This document shows, one piece after another, positions 5,680-8,700 of a stretch of DNA of 8,700 nt; the stretch's first letter is position 1, and every line of letters starts with the position of its first letter. Source of the DNA: Streptosporangiaceae bacterium. Lineage in GTDB: Bacteria; Actinomycetota; Actinomycetes; Streptosporangiales; Streptosporangiaceae. The translations under genes were made by a program, and so were the position numbers. The notes beneath the pieces were generated by a model. The model ran no database searches and was not told the origin of the DNA. It saw only the letters and a list, made by a program, of their open reading frames with translations. The stretch covers positions 1 through 8,700 of the forward strand of contig JASHTQ010000483.1 of NCBI GenBank assembly GCA_030040475.1. Direction: 5' to 3'.

Positions 5680-6030
5680 GTGGATCTGAAGCTGGGTCAC
5701 TACAACAAGGACGGCATCGAGGTCGTCGACGTCGAGGGCGAGATCGACGTCTACACGGCCCCGCGGCTCCGTGAGCTGCTCATCGACCTTGTGAACAAGA
5801 ACAACTACCAGCTCGTCGTCAACATGGAGAAGGTCGAGTTCCTTGACTCGACCGGTCTCGGCGTGCTGGTCGGCGGGCTGAAGCGGGTGCGCGCGCACGA
5901 CGGATCCCTCGATCTGGTGTGCACGCAGGAGCGCATACTCAAGATCTTCAGGATCACCGGGCTGACGAAGGTGTTCGGCATCCACGGGACCGTGGATGCG
6001 GCCATCGCGGCCAAGAAGTCCGAGAAGTAA
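5680..6030 (+). CDS. bldG: Anti-sigma factor antagonist BldG (STAS domain)
   Basis: A 116-residue single STAS-domain protein. It contains [14 protein letters not shown] (20-33), [28 protein letters not shown] (46-73, read in two adjoining parts) and [19 protein letters not shown] near the C-terminus, which is almost diagnostic of BldG. Ser57 in LDSTGLG is the phosphorylated serine of this family and falls at the same number as in Streptomyces BldG when GTG 5680 is the start. Unphosphorylated antagonist binds anti-sigma factors and frees their sigma factor; phosphorylation by the anti-sigma kinase stops this. In Streptomyces BldG is needed for aerial growth and antibiotic production. The start is GTG 5680, with GGAGG at 5671-5675 and a 4-nt gap; ATG 5659 would add seven residues and has no SD. 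The anti-sigma partner gene follows after 21 nt. Identity is very likely; its developmental role in this organism is inferred. Confidence 0.95.
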   Translation: MDLKLGHYNKDGIEVVDVEGEIDVYTAPRLRELLIDLVNKNNYQLVVNMEKVEFLDSTGLGVLVGGLKRVRAHDGSLDLVCTQERILKIFRITGLTKVFGIHGTVDAAIAAKKSEK

Positions 6031-6051
6031 CCCCGGCCGGGCCTGGCAGAC

Positions 6052-6537
6052 ATGGCCACGGTCGAGGTAGCGTTCACGCCGCTGCCCGCGCACGTGCGTA
6101 CCGCGCGGCTCGTCGCCACCGCGGTCGCGCGGCGCAGCGGCGTGGACGAAGCGCTGCTTGACGAGGTGCGCCTCGCCGTCGGCGAGGCCTGCTCTCGTGC
6201 GGTCGAGGCACACCGGCGGCACTGTCCGGCGGAGCCGGTCAGGATCGAGATGACCGACCAGGGCGAGCGGTTCGTGGTCGTCGTCCGCGACTCCGCTCCC
6301 GGCCCGTCCGGTGCGCCGACCGGAACGCAGGGTGAGGCGCTAGCCGCGGAGCCCGCCGCCAACGGCGCGAGCGCGCCCCAGTCGGCCCAGGACGCCGGTG
6401 ACGACGGCGGGATGGCGATCCCGGCCGGGTTCGGGCTGGCCGTGATCTCCGGGCTGGCCGATGACGTGCGCGTCTCGTCGACGAGTTCCGGGGTGAGCGT
6501 CCAGATGAGCTGGCCGTCGGCCTCGGCAACCGGCTGA
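6052..6537 (+). CDS. Anti-sigma factor / GHKL ATPase-like partner of BldG
   Basis: A 161-residue protein of the RsbW/SpoIIAB group, which binds a sigma factor and phosphorylates the STAS antagonist. The family pattern is visible: DEVRLAVGEACSRAV (37-51) is the N-box helix, VVVVRDSAPG (75-84) the DxGxG region, and GFGLAVISGLADDV (126-139) the last glycine box. Two things are odd. The N-box Asn that holds Mg-ATP in RsbW-type kinases (EACTNAV) is Arg49 here. Between the two nucleotide-binding boxes lies a Gly/Ala/Pro/Gln-rich insert of about 40 residues (84-123), likely disordered. I recall similar divergence in the Streptomyces protein encoded after bldG, so this may be a subfamily trait rather than decay. 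The gene lies 21 nt after bldG with only a weak SD, suggesting co-transcription and perhaps coupled translation. Confidence 0.85.
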   Translation: MATVEVAFTPLPAHVRTARLVATAVARRSGVDEALLDEVRLAVGEACSRAVEAHRRHCPAEPVRIEMTDQGERFVVVVRDSAPGPSGAPTGTQGEALAAEPAANGASAPQSAQDAGDDGGMAIPAGFGLAVISGLADDVRVSSTSSGVSVQMSWPSASATG

Positions 6538-6563
6538 GCAGCGCCTCGCGCCAGCACCGGGGG

Positions 6564-6584
6564 AGCGCCGCCACCAGCGGCGCT
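6564..6584 (+). terminator. Possible terminator stem-loop after the bldG operon
   Basis: The perfect 8-bp inverted repeat agcgccgc / gcggcgct (6564-6571, 6577-6584) has a 5-nt loop and lies 26 nt after the anti-sigma stop. Flanking GGGG (6560-6563) and CCCC (6590-6593) could lengthen it with an internal loop. There is no T tract, so it may act as a weak terminator or 3'-end stabiliser. Confidence 0.4.
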
Positions 6585-6616
6585 GCCTGGCCCCGTCACG
6601 CCCGCCTCTCGTCAAG

Positions 6617-6637
6617 GTAACGACAGAGTTACGTTAC
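6617..6637. promoter_or_regulatory. GTAAC/GTTAC repeat cluster upstream of hppA
   Basis: GTAAC (6617-6621), six bases, GTTAC (6628-6632) and a directly adjoining GTTAC (6633-6637) make a compact set of GTnAC half-sites; gtaacg and cgttac also form a 6-bp inverted repeat. This spacing resembles boxes used by actinobacterial OmpR-family regulators such as GlnR or MtrA, though the match is not exact. It lies 20-40 bp upstream of the likely hppA -35 region, a suitable place for an activator. Confidence 0.4.
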
Positions 6638-6656
6638 TGTTAGGAATCGCCCGGTC

Positions 6657-6686
6657 TTCATGGTTCGGCTCGGGCGTGCGTAGACT
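6657..6686 (+). promoter_or_regulatory. hppA: Candidate hppA promoter
   Basis: TAGACT at 6681-6686 is a strong actinobacterial -10 form. TTCATG (6657-6662) sits 18 nt upstream as a weak -35. The predicted leader is about 53 nt. The weak -35 with nearby GTnAC repeats suggests activator dependence. Confidence 0.45.
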
Positions 6687-6735
6687 CCCGCCCACTGTTT
6701 CTTCGCCGATCGGCACACCTTCCGTTCGGAGCTCC

Positions 6736-6741
6736 AGGAGG
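6736..6741 (+). promoter_or_regulatory. hppA: Ribosome binding site of hppA
   Basis: A full AGGAGG followed by T stands 4 nt before the ATG at 6746. It is the strongest SD in the window and fixes the hppA start. Confidence 0.75.
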
Positions 6742-6745
6742 TCGA

Positions 6746-8700
<1,955 letters not shown>

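Overview
The window is high-GC DNA with strongly GC-biased third codon positions, SD-type ribosome sites and GTG/TTG starts. Together with the gene content this points to an actinomycete. It carries a MarP-type protease tail, an EphE-like hydrolase, an actinobacterial Holin-X protein, a 6C small RNA, an SftH/MrfA-type helicase, BldG with its partner anti-sigma factor, and a membrane proton pyrophosphatase. The helicase / bldG / anti-sigma / hppA order matches, from memory, the bldG neighbourhood of Streptomyces, and the holin / epoxide hydrolase / protease order matches the Rv3669-Rv3670-Rv3671c block of Mycobacterium. I cannot name the genus.

Layout. (1) 1-174, plus: last 57 codons of a membrane-tethered trypsin-like serine protease, followed by a 16-bp tandem duplication that includes its stop codon. 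(2) 202-2109, minus, convergent to the protease: a tight three-gene operon read as Holin-X membrane protein, then alpha/beta hydrolase of the epoxide hydrolase type, then DUF309 protein. The junctions are a 10-nt gap and a 4-nt overlap. (3) 2110-3088: about 980 bp with no credible protein gene. It holds a promoter and leader for the holin operon, a cluster of perfect stem-loops, a 6C small RNA on the minus strand (two hairpins with 8 and 7 consecutive C in their loops), and an imperfect 11-bp direct repeat over the predicted 6C promoter. (4) 3089-5527, minus: large superfamily 2 helicase with a C-terminal cysteine cluster. (5) 5528-5679: short divergent promoter region with two palindromes. 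(6) 5680-6537, plus: bldG (anti-anti-sigma factor) and its anti-sigma/GHKL partner. (7) 6538-8700, plus: a regulatory gap with GTAAC/GTTAC repeats, then hppA, which runs off the right edge.

How the parts relate. BldG and the downstream anti-sigma protein form a partner-switching module of the kind that controls development and stress responses in streptomycetes. The 6C RNA is a conserved actinobacterial regulator whose C-rich loops pair with G-rich mRNA sites. The helicase is probably a DNA repair translocase. The holin/hydrolase/protease block looks envelope-related. No mobile element, CRISPR array, tRNA or rRNA was seen. The least explained sequence is the 2.1-3.1 kb non-coding region.
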